The position numbers and the translations under genes are program-made. Positions 17,191 to 25,577 of a DNA stretch of 64,000 nt are shown piece after piece. The notes under the pieces are model-generated. The model made no database searches. It was given only the letters and a program-made list of their open reading frames with translations, and was not told the origin of the DNA. This DNA comes from Arthrobacter_E sp041360795 (GTDB lineage Bacteria > Actinomycetota > Actinomycetes > Actinomycetales > Micrococcaceae), in the NCBI RefSeq assembly GCF_041360795.1, contig NZ_JBFUPW010000001.1, positions 868,001 to 932,000 on the forward strand, read 5' to 3'. Position 1 is the first letter of the stretch; every line of letters begins with the position of its first letter.

Positions 17191-18249
17191 GTGCCAGAGA
17201 ACCAGCCGACCGTCGCCACCGTGGGGGAGTCCGGCCTCCTCGCGAGGATCTTCCCCCTCCTGCCGCAGGGCCCTGCGATGCTCCTGGGCCCCGGGGACGA
17301 CGCCGCCGTGGTCGCCGCACCGGGCGGCACCGTGGTGGTCTCGATCGACACCCAGACGCAGGATCAGGACTTCCGTCTGCGCTGGAACAACGGTTATGCG
17401 AGCACGGGCCACGACGTCGGGTGGAAGTCCGCGGCCCAGAATCTGAGCGACATCAACGCCATGGGCGCGGAGCCCCATTCGCTGCTTATCAGTCTCACCC
17501 TGCCCCCGGAGACGCCCGTCGCCTGGGTGGAGGACTTCGCCCGCGGAGTGCACGACGCCGTGCGTGCGCTGGGGGCGGAGGTCGCCGTCGTCGGGGGTGA
17601 CCTCGGCCGCGGGCGGGAGATCTCGGTGACCGCCACGGCGATGGGCCGGGAGGTGGCCGGGAAGGTCGGGCTCCGTTCGGGAGCCGCGGCCGGGGATGTC
17701 GTGGCCGTGGCAGGGAGGCTGGGCCGTGCCGCCGCCGGCTGGTCCCTCCTGGAGAGCACTGTCCCCGTGGGGGATCTCACGCCGGACCAGCGTGCGCTGA
17801 TGGATGCCCAGTGCCGGCCGTGCCCGCCCCTCGGCAGCGGCGCGGAAGCCCTGGCAGCGGGCGCGACCGCCATGATGGACCTCTCCGACGGCCTGCTGAA
17901 GGACTCCGCACGGCTCGCTCGGGCGAGCAGCGTGACGCTCGAACTCGACCCTCTCCTCCTGGCCGCCTTCGGGCCGGAACTGCGCCCCGCGGCAGACCTT
18001 CTTGTCGCCGTGCCGGGGTCCGGTGAATCCGCGGAAGACCTGGTCCGGGCGTGGATCCAGGGCGGGGGAGAGGACTTCTGCCTGCTCAGCACTTTCCCAG
18101 GAAACGGTCCCGTACCGGACAGCTTCACTGTTGTAGGCTCAGTGGTGCCCACCCCGCCGGGACAGGAACACGGTTCCCGGATCCGCGACGGCGAGGGACA
18201 TTCAGCAGGGCATGCGACGCGAGGATGGGATCACTTTGGGGCACCATAA
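17191..18249 (+). CDS. thiL: Thiamine-monophosphate kinase
   Basis: A 352-residue ThiL that phosphorylates thiamine monophosphate to the active diphosphate. AIRS-fold motifs are present: LGPGDDAAVV, TGHDVGWKSAAQNLSDINAMGA, VVGGDLGRG and MDLSDGLLKD. GTG 17191 is the first good start. The last 38 bp overlap the next gene, so translation is coupled. It complements thiC at 43-44.8 kb in cofactor supply. Confidence 0.94.
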   Translation: MPENQPTVATVGESGLLARIFPLLPQGPAMLLGPGDDAAVVAAPGGTVVVSIDTQTQDQDFRLRWNNGYASTGHDVGWKSAAQNLSDINAMGAEPHSLLISLTLPPETPVAWVEDFARGVHDAVRALGAEVAVVGGDLGRGREISVTATAMGREVAGKVGLRSGAAAGDVVAVAGRLGRAAAGWSLLESTVPVGDLTPDQRALMDAQCRPCPPLGSGAEALAAGATAMMDLSDGLLKDSARLARASSVTLELDPLLLAAFGPELRPAADLLVAVPGSGESAEDLVRAWIQGGGEDFCLLSTFPGNGPVPDSFTVVGSVVPTPPGQEHGSRIRDGEGHSAGHATRGWDHFGAP

Positions 18250-19246
18250 GATTGCCGCCAACGCTCAGGCGATGAGGCGCTGGCTCTGCGCCGCCGAGCA
18301 GGTGGTGGGCAATCACAGCGACCGCCTGAATGCCATCAACATCTTCCCCGTGGCCGACGGCGACACCGGCACCAACCTCTACCTGACCCTCCGGGCCGCG
18401 GCGCGCGCCATCGGAACCGAGGAGTACGCGGTGGGCAACGACGTCGGCGTCGTGCTCTCCGATGCCGCAGGCGCCGCCATGGAGAACGCCCGCGGGAACT
18501 CCGGCACGCTCCTGGCCGTCTTCCTCGCCGCACTCGCGGAATCCGTGCAGGGGCACCCCCGCCTCAGCGCCCCCTTGCTGGCCTCCGGCCTGCGCCGGGC
18601 GCGGATGCGCTGCTGGTCCGCGCTGAGCGAGCCCGTCGAGGGCACCATGCTCTCCGCTCTGGCGGCCGCGGCGGACGCCGCCGAGGAGATGGACTCCGCC
18701 CTCAACGGCGATGACAGCAACCTGGCTCTCGCGCAGTCCCTGAACCACGTGGTGGAGACGGTCCAGCAGGCCGTGGTCCGCACGGAGGAGCAGCTCGGCG
18801 CCCTGCGTCAGGCCCAGGTGGTGGACGCCGGCGCCGTCGGGTTCCTCCTGGTCCTGGACTGCCTGCGCGGCACCATCCTGGGCACGCAGACGAGCGAGAC
18901 GGCCTGGGACGAGCTGCACGGTTACCAGACCGAATTCCCCCACATCCACGGCGACATGCCCGCGGATGACGGCTACGAGGTCATGTGCACCATCGAACTG
19001 TCGCCGTTGGACGCAGCCACCCTGCGCCAGCGCCTCGACGAGATCGGCGAGTCCGTCATCATCTCCCCGGTGAAGGCCGTGTCCGGGCACCGCGACGGCG
19101 TCGACGTGCAGGAAGGCGAGCTCAGCTACCGCTGGCGCGTCCACGTGCATGCGGCGGATCCCGCCCCGGTGCTCGAACTGATCAACGCCCTGGGCGAGCC
19201 CGCCAACGTCACCCTGTCGGAGCTCGCCGCCCCCCGCGAGTCCTGA
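18212..19246 (+). CDS. DAK2-domain protein (short FakA-like)
   Basis: A 344-residue protein with an N-terminal DAK2 nucleotide-binding domain (about residues 15-215). It carries the metal-binding IFPVADGDTGTN and ENARGNSGT motifs of FakA/YloV and dihydroxyacetone kinase. About 110 residues resembling the FakA middle domain follow (GYEVMCTIEL). The FakA C-terminal domain, which normally takes the length past 500, is absent. FakA phosphorylates fatty acids held by FakB; that role here is inference. It overlaps thiL by 38 bp and precedes recG, like fakA-recG in Firmicutes. ATG 18212 was used; ATG 18226 is possible. Confidence 0.82.
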   Translation: MRREDGITLGHHKIAANAQAMRRWLCAAEQVVGNHSDRLNAINIFPVADGDTGTNLYLTLRAAARAIGTEEYAVGNDVGVVLSDAAGAAMENARGNSGTLLAVFLAALAESVQGHPRLSAPLLASGLRRARMRCWSALSEPVEGTMLSALAAAADAAEEMDSALNGDDSNLALAQSLNHVVETVQQAVVRTEEQLGALRQAQVVDAGAVGFLLVLDCLRGTILGTQTSETAWDELHGYQTEFPHIHGDMPADDGYEVMCTIELSPLDAATLRQRLDEIGESVIISPVKAVSGHRDGVDVQEGELSYRWRVHVHAADPAPVLELINALGEPANVTLSELAAPRES

Positions 19247-19309
19247 ATGGGACGGCGGAACGCACGCGTGCCCGCGGTCCTGGACCCCTCCGGCCGGAGA
19301 CGATGACCC

Positions 19310-21529
19310 ATGGAACAGCACACCTCGCTGGAGCTCCTTCTCGGCAAGCGCGTGGCCGGGAGCCTGGACAAGAATCTGGGCCTTCACACCGTGGGGGACC
19401 TCCTGGACGACTTCCCGCGCCGGTACCTGGACCGCGGAGAGCTCAGCAGCATCGAGACCCTGCCGTTCGACGAGGACGTCACGATTCTCGCCCGCGTCAT
19501 CTCGAGCAGCACCCGCACCATGCGCGCCCGTCGCGGTTCCATCACCGAAGTGGTGATCAGCGACGCCGAAGACGAGTTCGGCCCGGCGCTCTCCTCCGTG
19601 AAACTGAGCTTCTTCAACGGCTTCAAGGCGAAGCAGCAGCTGCAGCCGGGCGTGCTGGCGCTGTTCTCCGGCCGGGTCGGCTCCTATGCCGGCAAGCTCA
19701 CGCTCACCAATCCGGATTTCATCCTGCTGGACGAGGCGGTCACGAGCACCGCGGACGCCGAGGCTCTCGCGCGGATGCCGATCCCCGTGTACGCGGCCAC
19801 CGCGAAGGTGAGCTCCTGGACCGTCCAGCGGGCGGTCGGCATCGTGCTGGACCAGGTGGACACCGGCGGCTGGGGTGACCCGATCCCCGCGGAGATCCGG
19901 CACCGGAAGCACCTTCCCGGGCTGTCCGAGGCGTACCGGATGATCCACCAGCCCGCCACGGCCGAGGACTACTGGCGTGCGCGTCACCGCTTCCGGTACC
20001 AGGAGGCGCTGGTCCTCCAGACGGCGCTGGCCCGTCGCCGCGCGGAGATGGCGCAGGAGGTGGCCACCTCCCGTCCCGGAAGGCTCGACGGCGCGCTCCA
20101 GGCCTTCGACGCCCAGCTTCCCTTCACGCTCACGGCGGGTCAGCGGCGCATCGGCGAAGAGCTCTCCCGCGACCTGGCGACGTCCCACCCCATGAACCGG
20201 CTCCTGCAGGGCGACGTGGGCTCGGGCAAGACACTCGTGGCACTCCGGGCGATGCTCCAGGTGGTGGATTCGGGAGGTCAGGCCGCGCTCCTGGCCCCCA
20301 CGGAGGTCCTGGCCGCTCAGCACGCCGAGTCCATCCGCCGCACCCTCGGCACCCTGGCCCGTGACGGCCTGCTCGGACCTGGTGACGGCCCCTCCGTGAG
20401 CGTCGCCCTCCTCACGGGTTCACTCTCGACGGCGGCACGCCGCCAGGCGCTCCTGGACGCGGCCTCGGGCGACGCGGACATCGTGGTGGGCACCCACGCC
20501 CTGCTGGGGGAGAACGTGACGTTCTTCGACCTCGGACTCGTGGTGGTGGACGAACAGCACCGTTTCGGCGTGGAGCAGCGGGACGCCCTCCGCGCCAAGG
20601 CGGACGCCCCGCCGCACCTGCTCGTCATGACGGCCACCCCCATCCCGCGCACCGTGGCCATGACGGTCTTCGGCGATCTGGAGACCTCGGTGCTGGACGA
20701 ACTGCCGGCCGGACGTGCGCCGATCGTCACCCATGTGGTGGGGCTGCAGGAGCACCCGTCCTGGGAGGCACGGCTCTGGCAGCGGGCCCGCGAGGAGGTC
20801 GACGCCGGACGCCAGGTGTACGTCGTCTGCCCCAAGATCGGCGACGGTGACGTCTCCAACGATGACGGCGGCGAGGGCCTCGCCGACCCGGCCGGTGGTG
20901 AGCAGGGCACGCAGCAGCTGGCCGGCGTCGTCGGCATGCTGGAGACGCTCCGCGGGGCCGCGGCGCTGCAGGGCGTCCGGGTGGAGGCCCTGCACGGGCG
21001 CATGGCCGCCGAGGAGAAGTCCGCCATCATGGCCGCCTTCGCCGCCGGGGAGGTCGGCGTGCTGGTGTCCACGACGGTGATCGAGGTGGGCGTGGACGTC
21101 CCCAATGCGACGCTCATGGTGATCCTCGACGCCGACCGCTTCGGCATCTCCCAGCTGCACCAGCTGCGCGGACGGGTGGGCCGTGGCGGCTTGCCGGGCA
21201 CGTGCCTCCTGGTCACGCGCCTGGAACCGGATCACCCGAGCCGCGAGCGGCTCACCGCGGTCGCCGCCACGACCGACGGCTTCGCACTGTCGCAGGAGGA
21301 TCTCAAGCTGCGGCGCGAAGGCGATATCCTGGGCGCCCGGCAGTCGGGCGGGAGGTCGACCCTCAAGCTGCTGCGCGTCATCCAGGACGAGAAGATCATC
21401 GCCGAGGCGCGGGACGACGCCCAGGATCTCGTGGCGGAGGACCCCACCCTGCAGCAGCATCAGGCGCTCCGGGTGGCGATGGAGAATTATCTGAACCCGG
21501 AGAAGGAAGCATTCCTTGAACGGGGCTGA
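19310..21529 (+). CDS. recG: ATP-dependent DNA helicase RecG
   Basis: A 739-residue branch-migration helicase that remodels stalled forks and Holliday junctions. An N-terminal wedge/OB region (about 60-170) precedes two helicase domains with Walker A GDVGSGKT (about 301-308), DEQH box VVDEQHRFG (about 413) and the motif-VI area QLRGRVGR. Length is a little above average because of a Gly/Asp-rich insertion around residue 515. It starts at ATG 19310 in the operon with the DAK2 and rsmD genes. Confidence 0.96.
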   Translation: MEQHTSLELLLGKRVAGSLDKNLGLHTVGDLLDDFPRRYLDRGELSSIETLPFDEDVTILARVISSSTRTMRARRGSITEVVISDAEDEFGPALSSVKLSFFNGFKAKQQLQPGVLALFSGRVGSYAGKLTLTNPDFILLDEAVTSTADAEALARMPIPVYAATAKVSSWTVQRAVGIVLDQVDTGGWGDPIPAEIRHRKHLPGLSEAYRMIHQPATAEDYWRARHRFRYQEALVLQTALARRRAEMAQEVATSRPGRLDGALQAFDAQLPFTLTAGQRRIGEELSRDLATSHPMNRLLQGDVGSGKTLVALRAMLQVVDSGGQAALLAPTEVLAAQHAESIRRTLGTLARDGLLGPGDGPSVSVALLTGSLSTAARRQALLDAASGDADIVVGTHALLGENVTFFDLGLVVVDEQHRFGVEQRDALRAKADAPPHLLVMTATPIPRTVAMTVFGDLETSVLDELPAGRAPIVTHVVGLQEHPSWEARLWQRAREEVDAGRQVYVVCPKIGDGDVSNDDGGEGLADPAGGEQGTQQLAGVVGMLETLRGAAALQGVRVEALHGRMAAEEKSAIMAAFAAGEVGVLVSTTVIEVGVDVPNATLMVILDADRFGISQLHQLRGRVGRGGLPGTCLLVTRLEPDHPSRERLTAVAATTDGFALSQEDLKLRREGDILGARQSGGRSTLKLLRVIQDEKIIAEARDDAQDLVAEDPTLQQHQALRVAMENYLNPEKEAFLERG

Positions 21530-21589
21530 GCACGGACGCCGGTGCACGGCGGGGCCCGAGGTCCGCGGTGCACTCGAAGGAAGGAACCC

Positions 21590-22153
21590 ATGAGCCGGAT
21601 CATTGCAGGCGCTGCCGGAGGGCTGAGCCTGGTGTCGGTGCCGGGCACGGCCACGCGCCCCACCACCGACCGGGTCAAGGAGGCGCTGTTCTCGCGCCTG
21701 GAGTCGTACGGGATCCTGCAGGGCGCCGAGGTGCTCGACCTTTTCGCCGGCTCCGGAGCGCTCGGGCTGGAAGCCGGGAGCCGTGGCGCCGCCTCGGTCA
21801 CGCTCGTGGACTTCGACGAGAAGGCGTCACGGGTCTGCCAGAAGAACGCCGAACTCGTGACAGCTTCGGCCAAGGGGCTGCGGACGTCGGTGCAGCGTGC
21901 CAAGGTGGCCACGTTCCTGGAGCGGACCGCCGTGGGATCGTGGGACCTCGTGTTCCTCGACCCGCCATACCCGCTCACCGAGGAGGACCTGATGAAGGTC
22001 CTGGAACTGCTCGTGCCGCGGCTGTCGGACGGCGCCGTCGTGGTGGTCGAGCGGAGTTCGCGGTCGCCCGAGCCGGAGTGGCCCGAGGGGCTCGAGCGGT
22101 TCGCGGAGAAGAAGTATGGCGAGACGACCCTGTGGTTCGCGGAGCCGGCCTGA
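21590..22153 (+). CDS. rsmD: 16S rRNA (guanine966-N2)-methyltransferase
   Basis: A 187-residue Rossmann methyltransferase modifying G966 of 16S rRNA. The N-terminal MSRIIAG start, SAM-binding LDLFAGSGALGLE and catalytic FLDPPYPL (about D124) are characteristic. ATG 21590 follows AAGGAA; a longer frame from 21542 lacks a site and family similarity. It follows recG by 60 bp. In many actinobacteria coaD follows directly; here a 2.8-kb minus-strand cluster intervenes. Confidence 0.95.
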   Translation: MSRIIAGAAGGLSLVSVPGTATRPTTDRVKEALFSRLESYGILQGAEVLDLFAGSGALGLEAGSRGAASVTLVDFDEKASRVCQKNAELVTASAKGLRTSVQRAKVATFLERTAVGSWDLVFLDPPYPLTEEDLMKVLELLVPRLSDGAVVVVERSSRSPEPEWPEGLERFAEKKYGETTLWFAEPA

Positions 22154-22201
22154 GCGTTCGTTCCTAGGACTGGGTCCCGGGGCCGGGCCCGGTGTGCCTG
22201 C

Positions 22202-22287
22202 CGGGTGTTTTCCCCCGCGGCTTAGACGCGCCTCTGCGCTCGTTCCTCGCTGCGAGGCGCGATGCGCCGCTTCCGGGAAAACGCCCG
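22202..22287. repeat. Nested palindromic intergenic repeat
   Basis: CGGGTGTTTTCCC (22202-22214) and GGGAAAACGCCCG (22275-22287) match at 12 of 13 inverted positions. Inside them GCGCCTC (22228-22234) pairs with GAGGCGC (22254-22260). The element lies between rsmD and the converging GNAT gene. It could be a REP-like dispersed repeat or a bidirectional terminator; the sequence alone does not decide. Confidence 0.55.
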
Positions 22288-22300
22288 TCGGACAGCCGAG

Positions 22301-22337
22301 TTCACCCCAGCCAGTCCTCGAGCTCCATGCCGCTCAG
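22301..22337. repeat. Direct repeat copy A (duplicated 3' end of the spermidine-synthase-like gene)
   Basis: 37 bases identical, except one position (22317), to 22841-22877. On the minus strand it spells the terminal residues LSGMELEDWLG and the stop codon of the upstream gene, although that gene ends 540 bp away. The single difference is a synonymous third-position change. The GNAT stop codon (22334-22336) lies inside this copy. Confidence 0.9.
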
Positions 22338-22837
22338 GTGGCGGGGGACTCGTGACGGTGGCGAAGGATGAGTTCCATCCAGACGTTGTCGGGACCTCCC
22401 AGATCGTCGGGAGTTCTGTGGGTTTCCACGAAGCCCCAGCGCTCATAGAACGTACGGGCCCGGGTGTTGCCCTTCTTGTGCGCCAGACGAACAGTTGCCG
22501 CCTCGAGTGCCGGACCGTCGATGACCGCCTGGAGCAGTTGCGCGCCGACGCCAGATCCCTGGCAGTCCGGCATCACATAGAGCTTCCACAGGTCCACCAC
22601 GGAGCCGTCGACGGAGAACATCGCAACGCCCACCACGCGATCGTCCGTTTCGGCGACCAGGACCTGCCCGGCCTCGATGGCGCGAGCTATTCCTTCGGGA
22701 GCCCACCAGCGTGCCAATCCAGCCGTGACGTACTCGGCACCGGCCAGCTCGAGATACGTGGACGGCCACGTCGTGTGCCCGACGGCGACGATGCCGTCGA
22801 CATCAGCGCCCCTGGCTTGGCGAACATGCGAGTTCAT
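22334..22837 (-). CDS. GNAT-family N-acetyltransferase
   Basis: A 167-residue acetyltransferase with the acetyl-CoA pyrophosphate loop LYVMPDCQGSGVGAQLL (about residues 90-106, QxxGxG) and C-terminal FYERWGFVE. The acceptor substrate is unknown. It lies four bases after the spermidine-synthase-like gene on the same strand. It is bracketed by two near-identical 37-bp copies of that gene's 3' end, and its own stop codon is borrowed from copy A. This indicates late insertion as a cassette into the operon. Start ATG 22837. Confidence 0.88.
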   Translation of the reverse strand: MNSHVRQARGADVDGIVAVGHTTWPSTYLELAGAEYVTAGLARWWAPEGIARAIEAGQVLVAETDDRVVGVAMFSVDGSVVDLWKLYVMPDCQGSGVGAQLLQAVIDGPALEAATVRLAHKKGNTRARTFYERWGFVETHRTPDDLGGPDNVWMELILRHRHESPAT

Positions 22838-22840
22838 CGC

Positions 22841-22877
22841 TTCACCCCAGCCAGTCTTCGAGCTCCATGCCGCTCAG
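22841..22877. repeat. Direct repeat copy B (functional 3' end of the spermidine-synthase-like gene)
   Basis: The partner of 22301-22337 at a distance of exactly 540 bp. Here the repeat is in frame and provides the C terminus and stop of the spermidine-synthase-like protein. The flanks of the two copies show no similarity, so the duplication is sharply bounded. Confidence 0.9.
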
Positions 22878-23627
22878 CACTGCGGCGGGGTGGGGGCCTG
22901 CGGTCAGGAGGGCTTCCGTCCAAGCAGCGGGCCAGGGTTCGGTGCGGGCCGCGAACACGATGTTGCCCGGGTAGCGCGCGGCGAGCATGCCGGTCTCGCA
23001 GAGAGCTGCGACCTCGCCGGGGAAGACCTCCAGGAGCGCCTTGCCCTGGCTGCGGATGAGGGTGAAGGGCGGGTCGTCGCCGACGTTGACCAGGAAGAGG
23101 CCACCCGGTTCGAGCCGCTCCGCCACTTCGCGGTAGAAGTCCGCCGACGCGAGGTGTGCTGGGGCTTCGGGGCCGGAGAAGACATCGAGCACCACGACGT
23201 CGAACCGCCGCGGCCCGCCGTCGGCCTCCGGTCCCAGCGCGGCGAACTCCGCCCGCGCATCTCCCAGCGCCATCTCCAGCCGGGTGCCCTCAGGCAGGGG
23301 CAGCTCCGTGAGGACGAAGTCCGGCAGCTCGCGCTCCAGCTCCACGGCCCACTGCCGAGAGCCGGGGCGCGTGTGCTGCAGATACCGGGGCAGGGTGAGG
23401 GCGCCGGCGCCGAGGTGAGCGGCCGTGACCGGCTGTCCGGATGGCGCCACGAGGTCCGTGGCATGGGCCATGCGGGCGAGGTACTCATAGAAGATCTGGC
23501 CCGGGTCGGCCAGGTTCACATGGGACTGCTCGGCGCCCCCGAGCGCGAGGATCGCCGAGCCGGGCACGAGGGTGTCCGGCTCGATGCTCGCGTGGACACC
23601 ACTGGCCCGCAGGTACCGCGAGCTCAC
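22842..23627 (-). CDS. Spermidine-synthase-like methyltransferase-fold protein
   Basis: A 261-residue protein with the spermidine synthase/SAM-methyltransferase fold: AHLGAGALTLPRYL (SAM or dcSAM loop), VELERELPDF, then DVVVLDVFSG. The usual spermidine-synthase GGGDG is AHLGAG and no aminopropyl-acceptor motif is clear, so true polyamine synthesis is doubtful. Actinobacteria carry many such fused or orphan relatives of unknown function. The start at 23627 overlaps the aminotransferase stop by four bases, indicating coupling. Confidence 0.8.
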   Translation of the reverse strand: MSSRYLRASGVHASIEPDTLVPGSAILALGGAEQSHVNLADPGQIFYEYLARMAHATDLVAPSGQPVTAAHLGAGALTLPRYLQHTRPGSRQWAVELERELPDFVLTELPLPEGTRLEMALGDARAEFAALGPEADGGPRRFDVVVLDVFSGPEAPAHLASADFYREVAERLEPGGLFLVNVGDDPPFTLIRSQGKALLEVFPGEVAALCETGMLAARYPGNIVFAARTEPWPAAWTEALLTAGPHPAAVLSGMELEDWLG

Positions 23628-24874
23628 CGGCTCACCTCTGAGGCCTGGCCCAGTGCCTCGCTCAGTCCGCCGAGCCGGGCTACCGCCTCACGGAGCACCG
23701 GCTCACGCTTGCAGAAGGCGAAGCGGAGCAGGCTCGCGGTGCGGCGCGCGCCGTCGTCGTGGCAGAAGACCGAGAGGGGGATGGCCGCCACCCCGATGCG
23801 TTCCGGCATCAGCCGGGCCAGCGCCGCCGCGTCGTGGAAGCCCAGGGGAGCGGTGTCCACGGTGACGAAGTAGGTGCCCTGCGGTTCGTAGACGGTGAAA
23901 CCGGCGGCCCGCAGACCGTCCGAGAGGAGGTCCCGCTTCACGCGCAGGGCCTCGGCGAAGCCACGGTAGAGGGAGTCGTCCAGGTTAAGGGCCGACGCCA
24001 CGGCGCCCTGGAACGGCGTCCCGGAGCTGTAGCTCAGGAACTGCTTGACGGTGCGCGCGGCCGCGACCAGGGGAGCCGGCCCGCTCAGCCAGCCGACCTT
24101 CCAGCCGGTGAAAGAGAAGGTCTTACCGGCCGAGGAGACCGTGAGGGTGCGGTCGAAGGCACCAGGACGCGTCGCGATCGGCACGTGGGGCACGTCGAAC
24201 GTCAGGTGCTCGTAGACCTCGTCGCTCAGGATCACCGCGTCATGCCGCGTGGCCTGCTCGACGATCTGGTCGAGCACCTCCGTCCCGAACACCACGCCGC
24301 ACGGATTGTGAGGGTTGTTGAGGATCACCAGGCGGGTCCGCGGACCGAACGCGGCGGCCAGCTCCTCCGGGTCCGGCTGGAAGTCCGGGGCCCGCAGCGG
24401 GACGGTCCGGTGCACGCCGCCCGCCAGGGCGATCATGGCCCCGTACGAGTCGTAGAACGGTTCGAACGTCACCACTTCATCCCCGGGACGCACGACGGCG
24501 AGGATCGCCGCCGCGATCGCCTCGGTGGCGCCGGTGGTCACCACCACCTGTGTCTCGGGATCTAGCCCGATCCCATAGAAGCGATGCTGGTGTCCGGCGA
24601 TCGCCTCTCGCAGGGGCTGGATGCCCTTCCCCGGGGCGTACTGGTTCTCCCCGCGGGCGATCGCCTCCTGGGCGAGCTCGCGGATGGGTCCGGGGCCGTC
24701 CTCATCGGGGAACCCCTGGCCCAGGTTGATCGCCTGGTGCCGGACCGCCAGGCCCGTCATCTCCTCGAAGATGGTCGTCCCCAGGGAGCCGTCGGCGCCG
24801 AGGAGGTTGGCTCCACGGGCCGCGTCCATCCACGGGGAGTCCGTCAGCCAGGGGAGGTCTTCTGCTGGAGTCAC
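23624..24874 (-). CDS. PLP-dependent class I aminotransferase (DapC/kynurenine-aminotransferase-like)
   Basis: A 416-residue fold-type I aminotransferase. The elements INLGQGFPDEDGP, TTGATEAI, NNPHNPCG and the PLP-lysine motif SSAGKTFSFTGWKVGW are intact. This subgroup includes mycobacterial DapC (N-succinyl-diaminopimelate aminotransferase) and KAT-like glutamine transaminases, so lysine/diaminopimelate synthesis is possible but not certain. It is the first gene of the minus-strand cluster, divergent from coaD. Confidence 0.88.
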   Translation of the reverse strand: MTPAEDLPWLTDSPWMDAARGANLLGADGSLGTTIFEEMTGLAVRHQAINLGQGFPDEDGPGPIRELAQEAIARGENQYAPGKGIQPLREAIAGHQHRFYGIGLDPETQVVVTTGATEAIAAAILAVVRPGDEVVTFEPFYDSYGAMIALAGGVHRTVPLRAPDFQPDPEELAAAFGPRTRLVILNNPHNPCGVVFGTEVLDQIVEQATRHDAVILSDEVYEHLTFDVPHVPIATRPGAFDRTLTVSSAGKTFSFTGWKVGWLSGPAPLVAAARTVKQFLSYSSGTPFQGAVASALNLDDSLYRGFAEALRVKRDLLSDGLRAAGFTVYEPQGTYFVTVDTAPLGFHDAAALARLMPERIGVAAIPLSVFCHDDGARRTASLLRFAFCKREPVLREAVARLGGLSEALGQASEVSR

Positions 24875-25007
24875 GTGAGGTGCCTGCTTCGCATGGTGCC
24901 GCTCCGGGGCGTCCGCGCCCGTGCATCACGTCGCGGGCCCTGGGAGGAGGCGCGGCGCGCCCCTGTCGGTCATGCTATCCCGGGCGCCTCTGCTGTAGCG
25001 TCGAGAC

Positions 25008-25490
25008 ATGCGTCGTGCTGTGTGCCCCGGTTCCTTCGATCCCATCCATCATGGGCATCTCGAGGTGATCGCGCGTGCCGCGAACATCTTCGATGAAGTG
25101 GTGGTGGCCGTGTCGACCAACCCTGCCAAGAAGTACCGCTTCACGCTGGACGAGCGGCTCGACATGGCACGGGAGACGCTCGGCTACCTGAGCGGGATCA
25201 TCGTGGAGCCGATGGGGGAGGGACTGCTCGCGGAGTACTGTCACCGCCGCGGCGCCAGCGCCATCGTCAAGGGCCTCCGTTCGTCGAGTGACTTCGACTA
25301 CGAACTCCCGATGGCCACGATGAACCGGCAGCTCACCGGCGTGGAGACGGTGTTCCTCGCCGCTGAGGGGCGTTTCACCCACATCTCCTCTTCCCTCATC
25401 AAGGAAGTGGACTCCCTGGGCGGGGACATCTCGGATTTCGTGCCCCGTGCTGTGCTCAAGCGGCTCAGTGGCGGCGCGCCGAAGGCCTGA
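25008..25490 (+). CDS. coaD: Phosphopantetheine adenylyltransferase
   Basis: A 160-residue CoaD, the penultimate enzyme of coenzyme A synthesis. The nucleotidyltransferase signature GSFDPIHHGH (residues 9-18) and the ISSSLIKE element (about residue 127) are present; the second histidine before GH replaces the more common asparagine. ATG 25008. It is divergent from the aminotransferase with a 133-bp gap and is followed by an independent promoter for DUF177-rpmF. Confidence 0.96.
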   Translation: MRRAVCPGSFDPIHHGHLEVIARAANIFDEVVVAVSTNPAKKYRFTLDERLDMARETLGYLSGIIVEPMGEGLLAEYCHRRGASAIVKGLRSSSDFDYELPMATMNRQLTGVETVFLAAEGRFTHISSSLIKEVDSLGGDISDFVPRAVLKRLSGGAPKA

Positions 25491-25547
25491 GACCCGGCGG
25501 TTAAGGGTAGGATTTCTGGGTGAACGGACCGGGCTGAGGCCTGCGGT

Positions 25548-25577
25548 TTGAGTCTAGTGCCTGGCTCACGCTAAGAT
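25548..25577 (+). promoter_or_regulatory. Sigma-70-type promoter of the DUF177-rpmF-rnc-mutM operon
   Basis: -35 TTGAGT (25548-25553) and -10 TAAGAT (25572-25577), separated by 18 bp, are close to consensus. The expected transcription start near 25584 is downstream of the only upstream ATG (25576) of the DUF177 frame. Confidence 0.7.

Noticed and set aside
18125..20323. 732-codon minus-strand frame over the DAK2 gene and recG
   Set aside because: Antisense shadow of well-conserved genes.
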